Assembly: GCF_900209925.1 (NCBI RefSeq)
Contig: NZ_LT907978.1
Coordinates: 101,001-165,000 of the forward strand
Origin: Anaerobutyricum hallii
GTDB taxonomy: Bacteria > Bacillota > Clostridia > Lachnospirales > Lachnospiraceae
DNA: 64,000 nt
Direction: 5' to 3'
The number at the start of each line of letters is the position of its first letter. The stretch's first letter is position 1. Positions 1-8,358 of the stretch are shown in pieces. A program made the translations under genes and the position numbers. A model generated the notes under the pieces. The model was not told the origin of the DNA, made no database searches, and saw only the letters and a program-made list of their open reading frames with translations.

Positions 1-504
1 GTAAATAATGGGGTAATTTCTTATTATGAAAATGGGACAGCTGTTAAAAACACATGGAAAACAGTAGATGGTAAGAAGTATTATTTCCAGAGTAATGGAA
101 AGGCAGCTGTTGGTAGTGTAAAAGTAAAGAAAGCGTATTATATTTTTAATGAAGCTGGTGTTTTACAGACAGGTAAGAAGCGTCTAGTAACAGTGAAGAA
201 CAAACAGTATTACGCAGGAAAGAATGGAAAGGCTCTTTCTGGAATTTACTATATAAAGAATAAGTTTTATGCATTTAATAAGAATGGGGTCTATAACCAA
301 AAAAAGACAAAGAAGCTTAAAGCGGCTGCAAAGTATAATAAGAACTTTAAAAAGCTTAAAAAGCTTTTAGGCAAGCCAAAGAAGACGAAGTATGAGTCAT
401 ATTCCTGTTATGGACCGGGAAATGACGGATACATTAAGTATGCTAATTTTACTGTATATGTATACAAGTACAAAGGTAAAGTATTGTATATGGGTGCAGA
501 GTAA
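1..504 (+). CDS. Wall-binding repeat protein, 3' part only
   Basis: The frame is open from base 1, so the start lies outside the window; 167 codons are visible before the TAA. The product is built from aromatic and glycine-rich repeats of the choline-binding/glucan-binding type (motifs such as WKTVDGKKYYF and KKAYYIFNEAGV). It ends in a Lys-rich segment of about 70 residues with two Cys (SYSCYGPGNDGY). Such repeats normally hold secreted proteins at the cell wall. The nearly identical repeat block in the gene at 1081 (WKTVNGKKYFF) shows that the two are related parts of one surface locus. The N-terminus and any catalytic domain cannot be judged. Confidence is high that it is coding and moderate on wall binding. 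Confidence 0.8.
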   Translation, partial: VNNGVISYYENGTAVKNTWKTVDGKKYYFQSNGKAAVGSVKVKKAYYIFNEAGVLQTGKKRLVTVKNKQYYAGKNGKALSGIYYIKNKFYAFNKNGVYNQKKTKKLKAAAKYNKNFKKLKKLLGKPKKTKYESYSCYGPGNDGYIKYANFTVYVYKYKGKVLYMGAE

Positions 505-542
505 AGAATAAATCATTATATCTAACAAAGGAGAGAATTGAA

Positions 543-1097
543 ATGAAAAGTATCAAGAAGTATGTTGGGATTTTTCTGCTGGCATTATGTCTGATCGGAA
601 CAATGCAGGCAGTACCATGTAAGGCTGCAAGTCTGAATTCAAATGTGAATGGGATCGTTAAAAGTCAGGTTCTTCCTGAAGACACGAAGGAAGTAAAGTT
701 ACAGAAGTTATTCCAGTATACAGAGAAGACTTATGGTTACAAACGACAGATTGGTTTCAAGAATAAAAAAAGCTGGACAAAAACATATGCACAGAAGATG
801 ATTAAGAGCAAAAAAGGAAGCTGTTATCATTTTGCTGCTGTTTATGGTTATCTCGCTAAAAAAGCAACAGGATATAAAGTTCGTGTTGCTGTCGGTCAGA
901 CAAAAGGATTTAGCGGTTCATGGCAGCCACATGCATGGACAGAAGTTAAGGTTAAAGGTAAATGGTATATCTTTGATACTAATATGGATAAGTTTAAAGC
1001 GAACTCCACTTTAAAATACTATAACCTGTTAAAGACAAGTAAAGCTGCAAAGAAAGTTTATAAAAACAAAGGAGTAAAGTATGTTAACATCAAGTAA
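543..1097 (+). CDS. Secreted transglutaminase-like protein
   Basis: 184 aa. There is a clear signal peptide (Lys-rich start, hydrophobic core, cleavage probably after CKA near residue 28). The remainder is a small transglutaminase-like (papain-fold) domain: the Cys motif KKGSCYHFAAVYGYLA holds the likely nucleophile, PHAWTEVKVKGKWYIFDTN supplies His and Asp. In secreted bacterial proteins this fold acts as a cysteine protease, peptidase or cross-linking enzyme on wall proteins; the substrate is unknown. The RBS is an AAAGGAGAG-like stretch just before 543. The 3' end overlaps the next gene by 17 bases, so the two are translationally coupled. The second transglutaminase-like protein next door keeps the same Cys/His/Asp arrangement. 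Confidence 0.8.
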   Translation: MKSIKKYVGIFLLALCLIGTMQAVPCKAASLNSNVNGIVKSQVLPEDTKEVKLQKLFQYTEKTYGYKRQIGFKNKKSWTKTYAQKMIKSKKGSCYHFAAVYGYLAKKATGYKVRVAVGQTKGFSGSWQPHAWTEVKVKGKWYIFDTNMDKFKANSTLKYYNLLKTSKAAKKVYKNKGVKYVNIK

Positions 1098-2112
1098 TTT
1101 TACCTCCTGTATAGATTTTGTGAAGAAGAATTTTCGTGTTGTAAAGATGTTCCTTTTTGCTGCTGTTTTAGTATTTGCATTTTCTGTAAATGGACATGCA
1201 GAAGAAGCTGGTTCTCAGAATCCTGCGGAAGGAACAACACAAGCACAGGAAGAAACGACAACAGAACAGGAAGTAACGCCTGTAATTAAGAATGGTCTGG
1301 TAGAAGAAAACGGTAAATATTATTTTTATAAAGATGGTAAAGAACAGAAGAATGTATGGAAGACTGTAAATGGTAAGAAGTACTTCTTTAAAAAGAATGG
1401 GCAGGCTGCAACAGGTTCTTATAAAATTAAAAAGAAATATTATATTTTTAATGAAAAGGGCGTATTTAAGAAGTATAAGTCTGAACAGCCAGTAAGTGTA
1501 GGAAAAAGAGTATATTTTGTTTCTAAAAAAGGTATGGCAGCACCAGGATGGCATGTATATGAGAATAAATTGTATTATGCGAAGAAGTCCGGTGTATGTG
1601 CAAAGTCTCAGACAGTAGATGGCATTACATTTACTAAGAAGTCTTATGCAGCGAATAATACAAATACTAAGTCAAAGATCAAGGCAAGAAAGATTGTTGA
1701 AAGTATTACAACAAGTAAAATGAGCGGAGCGCAGAAGAGACGTGCATGCTGGAATTACATGGTAAGACGTGGACGTTTTCATTATGCATTAAAGTATCCT
1801 AACTTATCTAAAAAGGGATGGCAGAGAGCGACTGCTTTAAATATGCTTTCTACAAAGAGTGGAAACTGCTATAGTTTCGCTTGTGGATTTGCAGCATTAA
1901 CAAAAGAAATTGGTGACAGACCAGTTGTAATCTGCGGAAGAGTAAGCGGAAGAAGAGATCATGCCAGTGACGGTATGACAAGACACAGCTGGGTACAGAT
2001 TGGCGGAAGAAATTATGATCCAGAAGGACAGTTTGCCGGATGGGCAAGAGGAATCTATGGTTCTGCAGGATATCGTGTTCGTCATAGCATTCAGAGGAAA
2101 GTGGTGTTCTAG
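1081..2112 (+). CDS. Surface protein: wall-binding repeats plus transglutaminase-like domain
   Basis: 343 aa. The ATG at 1081 overlaps the previous gene and has an AAAGGAG site 6 nt upstream, better than the internal ATG at 1147. The N-terminal hydrophobic segment (about 23-40) is a signal peptide. A Glu/Thr-rich linker (41-66) follows, then aromatic wall-binding repeats (about 67-180). The C-terminal transglutaminase-like domain (about 200-343) has the Cys motif KSGNCYSFACGFAAL, then RHSWVQIGGRNYDPEGQ with His and Asp. It looks like a wall-anchored version of the neighbour at 543. Whether it cross-links, cleaves or binds is unknown. It belongs to the same operon as the MBOAT gene that starts 5 bases after its stop. 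Confidence 0.8.
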   Translation: MLTSSNFTSCIDFVKKNFRVVKMFLFAAVLVFAFSVNGHAEEAGSQNPAEGTTQAQEETTTEQEVTPVIKNGLVEENGKYYFYKDGKEQKNVWKTVNGKKYFFKKNGQAATGSYKIKKKYYIFNEKGVFKKYKSEQPVSVGKRVYFVSKKGMAAPGWHVYENKLYYAKKSGVCAKSQTVDGITFTKKSYAANNTNTKSKIKARKIVESITTSKMSGAQKRRACWNYMVRRGRFHYALKYPNLSKKGWQRATALNMLSTKSGNCYSFACGFAALTKEIGDRPVVICGRVSGRRDHASDGMTRHSWVQIGGRNYDPEGQFAGWARGIYGSAGYRVRHSIQRKVVF

Positions 2113-2117
2113 GGAAA

Positions 2118-3533
2118 ATGGTATTTAGTTCTTTTGAATTTTTATGTATATTTCTCCCTGTACTCTGCATAGTGTATGCAATACTGCCATCTATGCGATG
2201 GAAAAACGGGCTGCTTATTATAGGCAGCCTCCTCTTCTATGCATATGGAGAACCGATATACGTATTATTAATGATAGGAAGTTCCCTGGTACATTATTTG
2301 CTTGCTATGGGAATCAGTAAATCTGCTTCTGCAAAGAAGCCTCTGCTGGCGCTGGATGTTATTTTGAGTCTTGTTGTTCTTGGACTCTTTAAATATACAG
2401 GAATGATTGTTACAACGGTTAATCAGATTGCACATTCTAACATACCAGTACCAGCTATTGTTATGCCTATCGGCATATCTTTTTTTACGTTCCAGTCTAT
2501 GTCTTATGTAATTGATGTATATCGTGGACGTGTTGAGGTGCAGACTAACTTTTTTAAAGTACTGTTGTACATATCTTTCTTCCCACAGTTAATTGCGGGA
2601 CCGATTGTAAAATATAGAGATATCAGCAAAGAGATTGATGAAAGACATACGGATGCACAACAAGTAATGCAGGGACTTCAGAGATTTATTATAGGTCTTT
2701 CAAAAAAAGTTCTTATTTCTAATACAGTTGGACAGGTAGTCGATCATATTTTTGCGGCGCAGGCATCATCCATTAATGGTGTTACAGCATGGCTTGCGGC
2801 AATCAGCTACCTTTTACAGATTTATTATGATTTCAGTGGTTACAGTGATATGGCCATTGGCCTTGGACAGGTATTCGGTTTTCATTTTCGTGAGAACTTC
2901 GACCATCCATACGATGCAACATGCATTCGTGACTTCTGGAGAAAGTGGCATATTTCCTTATCTTCCTGGTTCAAGGATTATGTATATATACCATTAGGAG
3001 GTAATCGAAAAGGAAAAGTTCGTACAGCAATAAATAAATTGATCGTATTCTTTCTTACTGGTTTATGGCATGGTGCAAACTGGACATTTGTTGTATGGGG
3101 ATTATTCCATGGCTGCTTTTTGATGCTTGAAGAGTTTGTTCCAAAGCTTCAGAAACTTCCTCGTGTAGTGGCACATATTTATAGCTTAGTCGTAGTTACG
3201 GTTGGTTTTGTTATTTTCCGAGCAGATACCTTATCGCAGGGATGGATGTTTATTCGGAAAATGTTCTCCGACTTTCCTATGTCTGTGGCAGGAAACAGCC
3301 TTGCAATGCAGCAGATGACACCATGGTTTATTTTTATTCTTGTCATTGCTGTTCTTTGCGCTGCACCGGTAAATTCCCTTGTAAAAGGAATCAGAAGCAA
3401 GATGACGGAAGGAAGTAAAGGATTGGCTGTTTGCGGAACAATAAAAAGTGTATTTACACTGGTATTACTTTTATGGTGCATGATCCGACTTTCCGGAAAT
3501 GCATATAATCCATTTATTTATTTTAGATTTTAG
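2118..3533 (+). CDS. MBOAT family O-acyltransferase
   Basis: 471 aa polytopic membrane protein (about 10-12 hydrophobic segments) of the AlgI/DltB-like MBOAT family. Signature regions are visible: QLIAGPIVKYRDI, FSGYSDMAIGLGQVFGF, FWRKWHISLSSWFKDYVYIP and the catalytic-His region GLWHGANWTFVVWGLFHG. These proteins move acyl groups, usually acetyl, across the membrane onto polysaccharide or wall polymers. The next gene encodes a DHHW/SGNH partner, the usual pairing in alginate-type acetylation. The glycan modified here is not encoded nearby. It starts 5 bases after the preceding gene, so an operon with the transglutaminase-like proteins is likely. Confidence 0.92.
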   Translation: MVFSSFEFLCIFLPVLCIVYAILPSMRWKNGLLIIGSLLFYAYGEPIYVLLMIGSSLVHYLLAMGISKSASAKKPLLALDVILSLVVLGLFKYTGMIVTTVNQIAHSNIPVPAIVMPIGISFFTFQSMSYVIDVYRGRVEVQTNFFKVLLYISFFPQLIAGPIVKYRDISKEIDERHTDAQQVMQGLQRFIIGLSKKVLISNTVGQVVDHIFAAQASSINGVTAWLAAISYLLQIYYDFSGYSDMAIGLGQVFGFHFRENFDHPYDATCIRDFWRKWHISLSSWFKDYVYIPLGGNRKGKVRTAINKLIVFFLTGLWHGANWTFVVWGLFHGCFLMLEEFVPKLQKLPRVVAHIYSLVVVTVGFVIFRADTLSQGWMFIRKMFSDFPMSVAGNSLAMQQMTPWFIFILVIAVLCAAPVNSLVKGIRSKMTEGSKGLAVCGTIKSVFTLVLLLWCMIRLSGNAYNPFIYFRF

Positions 3534-3552
3534 AGGAAGGAATGTGATAAAA

Positions 3553-4968
3553 ATGAAATATAAATTATATATCGTTATATTTATGGTAATGTGCATTCTT
3601 CCTTTTGCCGGAATGGCAGTTGCAAAAACAGAGACAACAACAGAGAATAGAACAATGGCTGCTTTCCCTTCTTTTATGGAAGAAGGAAAGTGGAATGTAA
3701 ATTACCTGCAGGACTTAGGAGCATACTTTGAAGATCATTATGCGTTTAGAAATCTTCTGGTTTCCGTAGATTCGCAGATACAGGCAAAGTTATTTAAAAC
3801 ATCAAATATGGATACTGTCATTGTAGGAAAGAATGACTGGCTGTATTACACAGCCTCTCTTGACAACTATCTTGGACAGAACCTGATGTCTGATCAGGAA
3901 GTTTATAATGCAGCATATAATCTGTCTATTGTGCAGGAATATGTCCAGAGCAGAGGCGCAAAGTTTTTAGTAGCAGTCCCTCCAAATAAGAATTCGTTAT
4001 ATGGGAAAAATATGCCATATTATGACCAGTCTAAGGTAAGTAGTGAGAGAAATTATACGAATATCATAAAGGCTCTTAAATCGAATAAAGTAGCATATAC
4101 AGATTTGTATCAGCTTTTTTCTAATAAGAAAGAAACTTTGTATTTGAAGAGAGATTCTCACTGGAATGAAAAAGGTTCTTTGCTTGCATATAATGCGTTG
4201 CTTACAGATTTAAATAAAGAGCATGAATTGTATGAAACGGTGCCGGTACTTCGAACAAAGACAGAAATCGGAGATCTGAATAAGATGATTTATCCGATGT
4301 GGAGCCAACCGGAATGGAATTATGATTATCAATATAAGAAGAATTATGCATACACATCTGATACAAAAAGCGTGGAAGATGCATATATCACGACAACAAA
4401 CAAAAAGGCCCAGGGTTCTCTTTTAATGTTTCGTGATTCCTTTGGAAATACATTACTTCCATGGATGGCACAGTCCTATGAGAAAGCTGTATTTTCAAAA
4501 GAGATGCCATATCCGTTAGAAAAATATATGCAGGAATCCAAGGCAGACACTGTTATTATAGAAAAGGTAGAAAGAAATTTAAAAGACTTTATAACAGATC
4601 CACCAATGCTTACTCCATCAGAGACAAAGTTATCAGGTGAAGCAAAACAGGTAGAGACAAAGACCACAGTTCATGTGGGTGTCAGTGAAGCGGATACTGC
4701 TTATACAGAAGTTTCTGGAAAGCTTGATTCTAAATATGTCACACCAGGAATGAAAGTATATGCAGCGGTTGGAGAAGATTCTGATCAGCATATTTATCAG
4801 GCGTATCTGGTGAATGATGATTCTTCTGATAATTCTTTAGATACTACAACTACACAGTATCGTCTGTATCTTCCACAGGAGACAGTAGATACAAAGACGA
4901 AAGTTCAGGTTTATGTAGAGTCAGAGCAGGGTCTTTATCTTGTGGGACAGAGCTTGAAGGGAGAATAG
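3553..4968 (+). CDS. DHHW/AlgX-like SGNH acyltransferase partner
   Basis: 471 aa. The ATG at 3553 follows GAGGAAGG at 3533-3540; an in-frame ATG at 3499 would run back into the MBOAT gene and lacks an RBS. The N-terminus is a signal anchor (KLYIVIFMVMCILPFAGMAV). The DHHW family motif is seen as KRDSHWNEKGSLLAYN, and a GDS-like block as FRDSFGNTLLPW, matching the SGNH hydrolase fold of AlgJ/AlgX-like proteins. It probably accepts acyl groups from the MBOAT protein and places them on an extracytoplasmic polymer. The C-terminal 110 residues form an extra beta-rich region of unknown role. It is one base from the next gene. Confidence 0.88.
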   Translation: MKYKLYIVIFMVMCILPFAGMAVAKTETTTENRTMAAFPSFMEEGKWNVNYLQDLGAYFEDHYAFRNLLVSVDSQIQAKLFKTSNMDTVIVGKNDWLYYTASLDNYLGQNLMSDQEVYNAAYNLSIVQEYVQSRGAKFLVAVPPNKNSLYGKNMPYYDQSKVSSERNYTNIIKALKSNKVAYTDLYQLFSNKKETLYLKRDSHWNEKGSLLAYNALLTDLNKEHELYETVPVLRTKTEIGDLNKMIYPMWSQPEWNYDYQYKKNYAYTSDTKSVEDAYITTTNKKAQGSLLMFRDSFGNTLLPWMAQSYEKAVFSKEMPYPLEKYMQESKADTVIIEKVERNLKDFITDPPMLTPSETKLSGEAKQVETKTTVHVGVSEADTAYTEVSGKLDSKYVTPGMKVYAAVGEDSDQHIYQAYLVNDDSSDNSLDTTTTQYRLYLPQETVDTKTKVQVYVESEQGLYLVGQSLKGE

Positions 4969-4969
4969 T

Positions 4970-5953
4970 ATGAGAGTAAATAAATATATAATTGCAATTG
5001 CAGCAGGTATATTTTCCCTGAGTATGTTGTCCGGATGTCAGTCAAATAAAAAGGCAGATATGAATGTAAGTATCCAGGATGGTCAGGTACAGACAAAACT
5101 TGCTGTAGCGAAAGGTTCCTCTGTATCTGATATTCTTAAAGAAGCGGAGATTACTCTGAATAAGAAGGATCAAATTACCCCATCCCTTACTACGAAACTA
5201 GATAGCGGAGAAGAAAAAATAGAGATAGCTCGTTATGAAAAGTTAAAAGTATCGGATGATAATAAAGAACAGGAAGTAGAAATCCTCGGCGGCAAGGTAA
5301 AAGATGTCCTTGAACAAGCAGGGATTACTCTTGGAAAACATGATATCGTAAATCATGATTTAGAGGCAAGCTGTACGGATGACATGGATATCCAGGTAAT
5401 CCGCCGGGTAGAAGTTTCTCTACGGGCAGATGGCAAGACAAAAAAGACAGTCACTCAGGCAAAAACAGTCAAAGAACTTCTTAACGAAAATAATATTGCT
5501 CTTTCCAAAAAGGATCGTATACGCCCTGCATTAAATAAACCTTTAAAAGAAGGAACAAAAGTTGTAGTAGAACGAGTTGAAACAAGAAAAGAAAAGAAGA
5601 CAGAAGAGATTGCATTTAGTGTGGAAACACAAAAATCCTCTTCTATGTATGTAGGTTCAAGTAAAGTAACAAGAGAGGGCGTGAATGGCTCTAAAGAAGT
5701 TACATATCAGATTACTTATGTAGATGGCAAAGAAGAGAGCCGCAAAAAAGTAAAAGAAAAGGTAATCAAAGAGCCTGTTTCTAAGATTGTTACAGAAGGC
5801 ACAAAAGAAAAACCACAGCAATCTTCACAGAAATCTTCTGGTTCTGGAAAACATATCGTTTCAAAACGAAAAGTACCGGACTGTGATGGTTCCGGTCATG
5901 GCTACTGGGAAATCAAGTATTCAGACGGAACAGTAGTAACAAAGAATTATTAA
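4970..5953 (+). CDS. Lipoprotein with DUF348 repeats and a G5 domain
   Basis: 327 aa. A lipobox (MLSGC, Cys about 23) marks it as a lipoprotein on the outer face of the membrane. Three ubiquitin-like DUF348 repeats follow, each built around SVSDILKEAEITL-, KVKDVLEQAGITL- and TVKELLNENNIAL-type lines; then a G5 domain (about 210-275). This is the plan of YabE/RpfB-type wall proteins, but the 3D (murein-cleaving) domain that usually follows is missing; the end is a short Gly/Trp segment (DCDGSGHGYWEIKYSDGT). It may bind wall polymer or GlcNAc rather than cut it. Last gene of the surface operon; a large hairpin lies just downstream. Confidence 0.8.
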   Translation: MRVNKYIIAIAAGIFSLSMLSGCQSNKKADMNVSIQDGQVQTKLAVAKGSSVSDILKEAEITLNKKDQITPSLTTKLDSGEEKIEIARYEKLKVSDDNKEQEVEILGGKVKDVLEQAGITLGKHDIVNHDLEASCTDDMDIQVIRRVEVSLRADGKTKKTVTQAKTVKELLNENNIALSKKDRIRPALNKPLKEGTKVVVERVETRKEKKTEEIAFSVETQKSSSMYVGSSKVTREGVNGSKEVTYQITYVDGKEESRKKVKEKVIKEPVSKIVTEGTKEKPQQSSQKSSGSGKHIVSKRKVPDCDGSGHGYWEIKYSDGTVVTKNY

Positions 5954-5970
5954 ACACAAATAAAACGAAT

Positions 5971-6075
5971 AAAAAAGTCATTATGTAAAACAGATTTACA
6001 GCACTGAGTGAGGATGCCTGCCAGCAGCCTTCATGTTTACGGAAGTTGAAGTTTTATATAATGGCTTTTTTATTG
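5971..6075 (+). terminator. Long hairpin, probable operon terminator
   Basis: The arms at about 5971-5991 and 6051-6071 are complementary over 21 bases with one G-U type mismatch; the loop is about 60 nt. The right arm ends in a T run. It sits 17 bases after the lipoprotein stop and before the heat-shock promoter. The long loop is unusual for a simple terminator, so it could also be one of the palindromic elements described elsewhere in the window. Confidence 0.6.
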
Positions 6076-6097
6076 TTCACAAAATGTTCACAAAATT

Positions 6098-6140
6098 TTA
6101 GCACTCAACGCTTGACATGGCTAATAATAGGTGTTATATT
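6098..6140 (+). promoter_or_regulatory. Vegetative promoter overlapped by a CIRCE-like operator
   Basis: TTGACA at 6112-6117 and TATATT at 6135-6140 are 17 bases apart. A perfect left CIRCE half (TTAGCACTC, 6098-6106) is followed by exactly 9 bases and a right half at 6116-6124 that matches 6 of 9 positions. The operator overlaps the -35 box, as expected for HrcA repression of heat-shock genes. It precedes two Hsp20 genes by about 150 bases. The degenerate right half makes HrcA binding likely but not certain. Confidence 0.75.
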
Positions 6141-6292
6141 ACAGCTAGAACAAAGGAAAGGACATAAAGAGATAAGAAGATAAAAAAGAAGTTCTGAACC
6201 GAAGTTCATAAAATTCATTTCAACATAGTCGAAAGAAAGAAGCTTCCGATTTGCTGAAGACAGTTTAAAGATTTCGAAAGGAGAAATGACTT

Positions 6293-6754
6293 ATGATGAT
6301 GCCTAGTATTTTTGGAGAGAATTTATTTGATGATTTTGATAGCTGGTTTGACGCACCGGTTGAGAAGAGATTTTTTGGTAAGAAGAATCCGTTATATGGA
6401 AAACATGCAAAGAACCTTATGAAAACAGATGTAAGAGAAAAGAAAGATAGCTATGAAGTAGATATTGATCTTCCAGGATTTAAGAAAGATGAGATTAAGC
6501 TGGAACTTGAGAATGGATATCTTACCATTTCTGCCGCAAAAGGTTTAGATAAAGATGAAACAGATAAAAAGACAGGTAAATATATCCGCCGTGAACGTTA
6601 TGCCGGTAACTTATCAAGAAGCTTTTATATCGGAGAAGGTGTAAAACAGGAAGATATTAAAGCCGCATTCAAGAATGGTATTTTGAGCATTACCGTTCCA
6701 AAAGAAGATAAAACAGCCAAGGAAGAGAAGAAATACATTACAATTGGTGAATAA
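6293..6754 (+). CDS. Hsp20-type small heat-shock chaperone
   Basis: 153 aa. The alpha-crystallin domain spans about 43-140 (MKTDVREKKDSYEVDIDLPG, then LELENGYLTISA and the GVKQEDIKAAFKNGILSITV motif with the conserved A-x-x-x-n-G-I/V-L). It is an ATP-independent holdase that forms oligomers and keeps unfolding proteins soluble; the C-terminal tail ends KKYITIGE, without a clear I-x-I motif apart from ITI. The start is the first ATG of a run at 6293 with GGAG 9 nt upstream. A mini-ORF of 6 codons (6286-6306) overlaps the start in another frame and is conserved in the paralogue at 6924. Transcription is from the CIRCE-like promoter. Confidence 0.95.
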   Translation: MMMPSIFGENLFDDFDSWFDAPVEKRFFGKKNPLYGKHAKNLMKTDVREKKDSYEVDIDLPGFKKDEIKLELENGYLTISAAKGLDKDETDKKTGKYIRRERYAGNLSRSFYIGEGVKQEDIKAAFKNGILSITVPKEDKTAKEEKKYITIGE

Positions 6755-6923
6755 TTGATAAGATAATCTTAGAAAAAGATAAATCAGAATATTAATACAT
6801 GGAAAAATAACAGATACCCATGAGGTATTTGATAAGATATAGGTAATATGGATTATAAGAAAGGCGAAATATAGTAGCCTGAATATAGAGATTAAAATTT
6901 AGTTTTGAAGGGAGAAATGACTT

Positions 6924-7352
6924 ATGATGATGCCTAGTATTTTTGGAAATAATTTTGTAGATGATGTATTTGATGATATGTTCCCATTCGCAGGTAATTA
7001 TACAACTGCTAACTATGATCTTATGAAGACAGATGTAAAAGATGCCGGAGATCACTATGAACTCGAAATGGAAATGCCTGGAGTTGAAAAAGAAAACATC
7101 AAAGCAGAACTGAAAGATGGTTATCTGACAGTTACTGCACAGCAGAATACCAATAAAGATGAAAAAGATAAAGAAGGTAATTATATCCGTAAAGAAAGAT
7201 ACAGTGGAAGTTGCCAGAGAAGCTTCTATGTTGGTGAAGGCGTAAAACAGGAAGATTTGAAAGCTGCTTTTAATAACGGAATTCTTACGGTAGCAGTACC
7301 GAAAGAAGTTCAGAAACCGGTAGAGGAAAAACAATATATTGCAATTGAATAA
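6924..7352 (+). CDS. Second Hsp20-type small heat-shock chaperone
   Basis: 142 aa, paralogue of the gene at 6293, 169 bases downstream. The alpha-crystallin domain covers about 33-130 (LMKTDVKDAGDHYELEMEMP, GVKQEDLKAAFNNGILTVAV) and the tail ends in QYIAIE (I-x-I). It differs at the N-terminal arm, which sets oligomer size and substrate choice, so the pair may form mixed oligomers. The first 30-odd bases around the start, including RBS and overlapping mini-ORF, are almost identical in the two genes. It is probably co-transcribed with the first copy; a weak TTGATA/TATAAG pair around 6829-6858 could be a second promoter. A bidirectional terminator follows. Confidence 0.94.
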   Translation: MMMPSIFGNNFVDDVFDDMFPFAGNYTTANYDLMKTDVKDAGDHYELEMEMPGVEKENIKAELKDGYLTVTAQQNTNKDEKDKEGNYIRKERYSGSCQRSFYVGEGVKQEDLKAAFNNGILTVAVPKEVQKPVEEKQYIAIE

Positions 7353-7382
7353 TAATCTATTCAGAAACGAATAGATAGAATG

Positions 7383-7424
7383 AAAAAGGTCTGGTGATTG
7401 CAGATGCGATTACCAGACCTTTTT
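7383..7424. terminator. Bidirectional terminator between convergent genes
   Basis: A 13-bp perfect stem (7383-7395 with 7412-7424) has A and T runs on both outer sides, so it can stop transcripts from the Hsp20 genes (plus) and from the sulfotransferase-like gene (minus), which end on either side. Confidence 0.85.
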
Positions 7425-7429
7425 CTCTT

Positions 7430-8290
7430 TTATTTTAAAACTTTGGAAAGTATAGTTTTAGCTGGATGTTTTAGTTTTTCTTTGTCCGGGTCTTCGGAGG
7501 TAACTTCAGAAAGCATATGGTAAAAGAAAGTATAATCTTTCTGGCTGGCAGACGGAACACTATTGAGGATTCGTTGTATTTCATTCGTATTCCCGCTAAG
7601 ACGAGCATTTCTTTCAAAAGTGCTAATGGTATATTCGTCTGTTAGAGCAAGTCCAAAGATGTCCAGAAAATCATCATAAATAGAATGATTTTTAAAATAT
7701 CGTTTCCCATAGCGTCGTACGATAATGTTTTCACTTCCTAATTCGGCAGCGATTTCATTTAGTCCTTCTGCGTAATCAAGATATACTGCGGAAGGAGTAG
7801 TGTGGATAAATTCTTCCCATGTCATAGAGCAAAATCTTTTTTTAGATTTTTTTATTTTTTGATTCCACATGGCATTTAATAAAGCATCTTGTCGTCTGAG
7901 ATAAACGATAATTTTTATTTTAAATGCATTATGGAGAGATTCCTTTCGTAATGTTTCCCATAAGTCTCTTTTTTTAAAATGTGCGGCATACCAGATTCCT
8001 TCATCAGAGAGGAGAACATTATCATATTTAGAAAACATATGAATAATGTGGTCCATGTTAAAACGAAAGAGCCTTTTTTCTTCTAATATATTTATTTTAC
8101 CATTTTTATCATATTGTGGAGCAATAAGAAAATGTGCATTTCGAAAAGGGTTTATATCAGGATAAGTTTGTTCAAATACAGGAAAATAAACCCCATGTTT
8201 TGCAATGTTTTCTTTATTTTCGTTGCAAAAATATTGGATGGAAGTAGTGGCAGTTTTTGGACAGCCGATGTGTATATATAATGTTTTCAT
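7430..8290 (-). CDS. Sulfotransferase-like protein
   Basis: 286 aa. The N-terminus MKTLYIHIGCPKTATTSIQY is the 5'-phosphosulfate-binding loop of PAPS-dependent sulfotransferases (G-x-P-K-[TS]-A-T-T). The 3'-phosphate region appears as KIIVYLRRQDALLNAMW. It is a shorter paralogue of the protein at 43053, which sits behind the PAPS-forming genes cysD and cysNC; the two share the P-loop, a NGHFL/NAHFL block, the LSDE(G/N)IW block and the RRQD motif. It probably transfers sulfate to a carbohydrate or other hydroxyl acceptor. It lies 69 bases downstream of the histidine kinase gene on the same strand, so it may be read from the same transcript. Confidence 0.8.
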   Translation of the reverse strand: MKTLYIHIGCPKTATTSIQYFCNENKENIAKHGVYFPVFEQTYPDINPFRNAHFLIAPQYDKNGKINILEEKRLFRFNMDHIIHMFSKYDNVLLSDEGIWYAAHFKKRDLWETLRKESLHNAFKIKIIVYLRRQDALLNAMWNQKIKKSKKRFCSMTWEEFIHTTPSAVYLDYAEGLNEIAAELGSENIIVRRYGKRYFKNHSIYDDFLDIFGLALTDEYTISTFERNARLSGNTNEIQRILNSVPSASQKDYTFFYHMLSEVTSEDPDKEKLKHPAKTILSKVLK

Positions 8291-8358
8291 GATATCCTCT
8301 TTTCTTAAAGTTTTTTTGTAAACGAAAAAGAGAATATCTTAAAAACATTAAAATTAAA

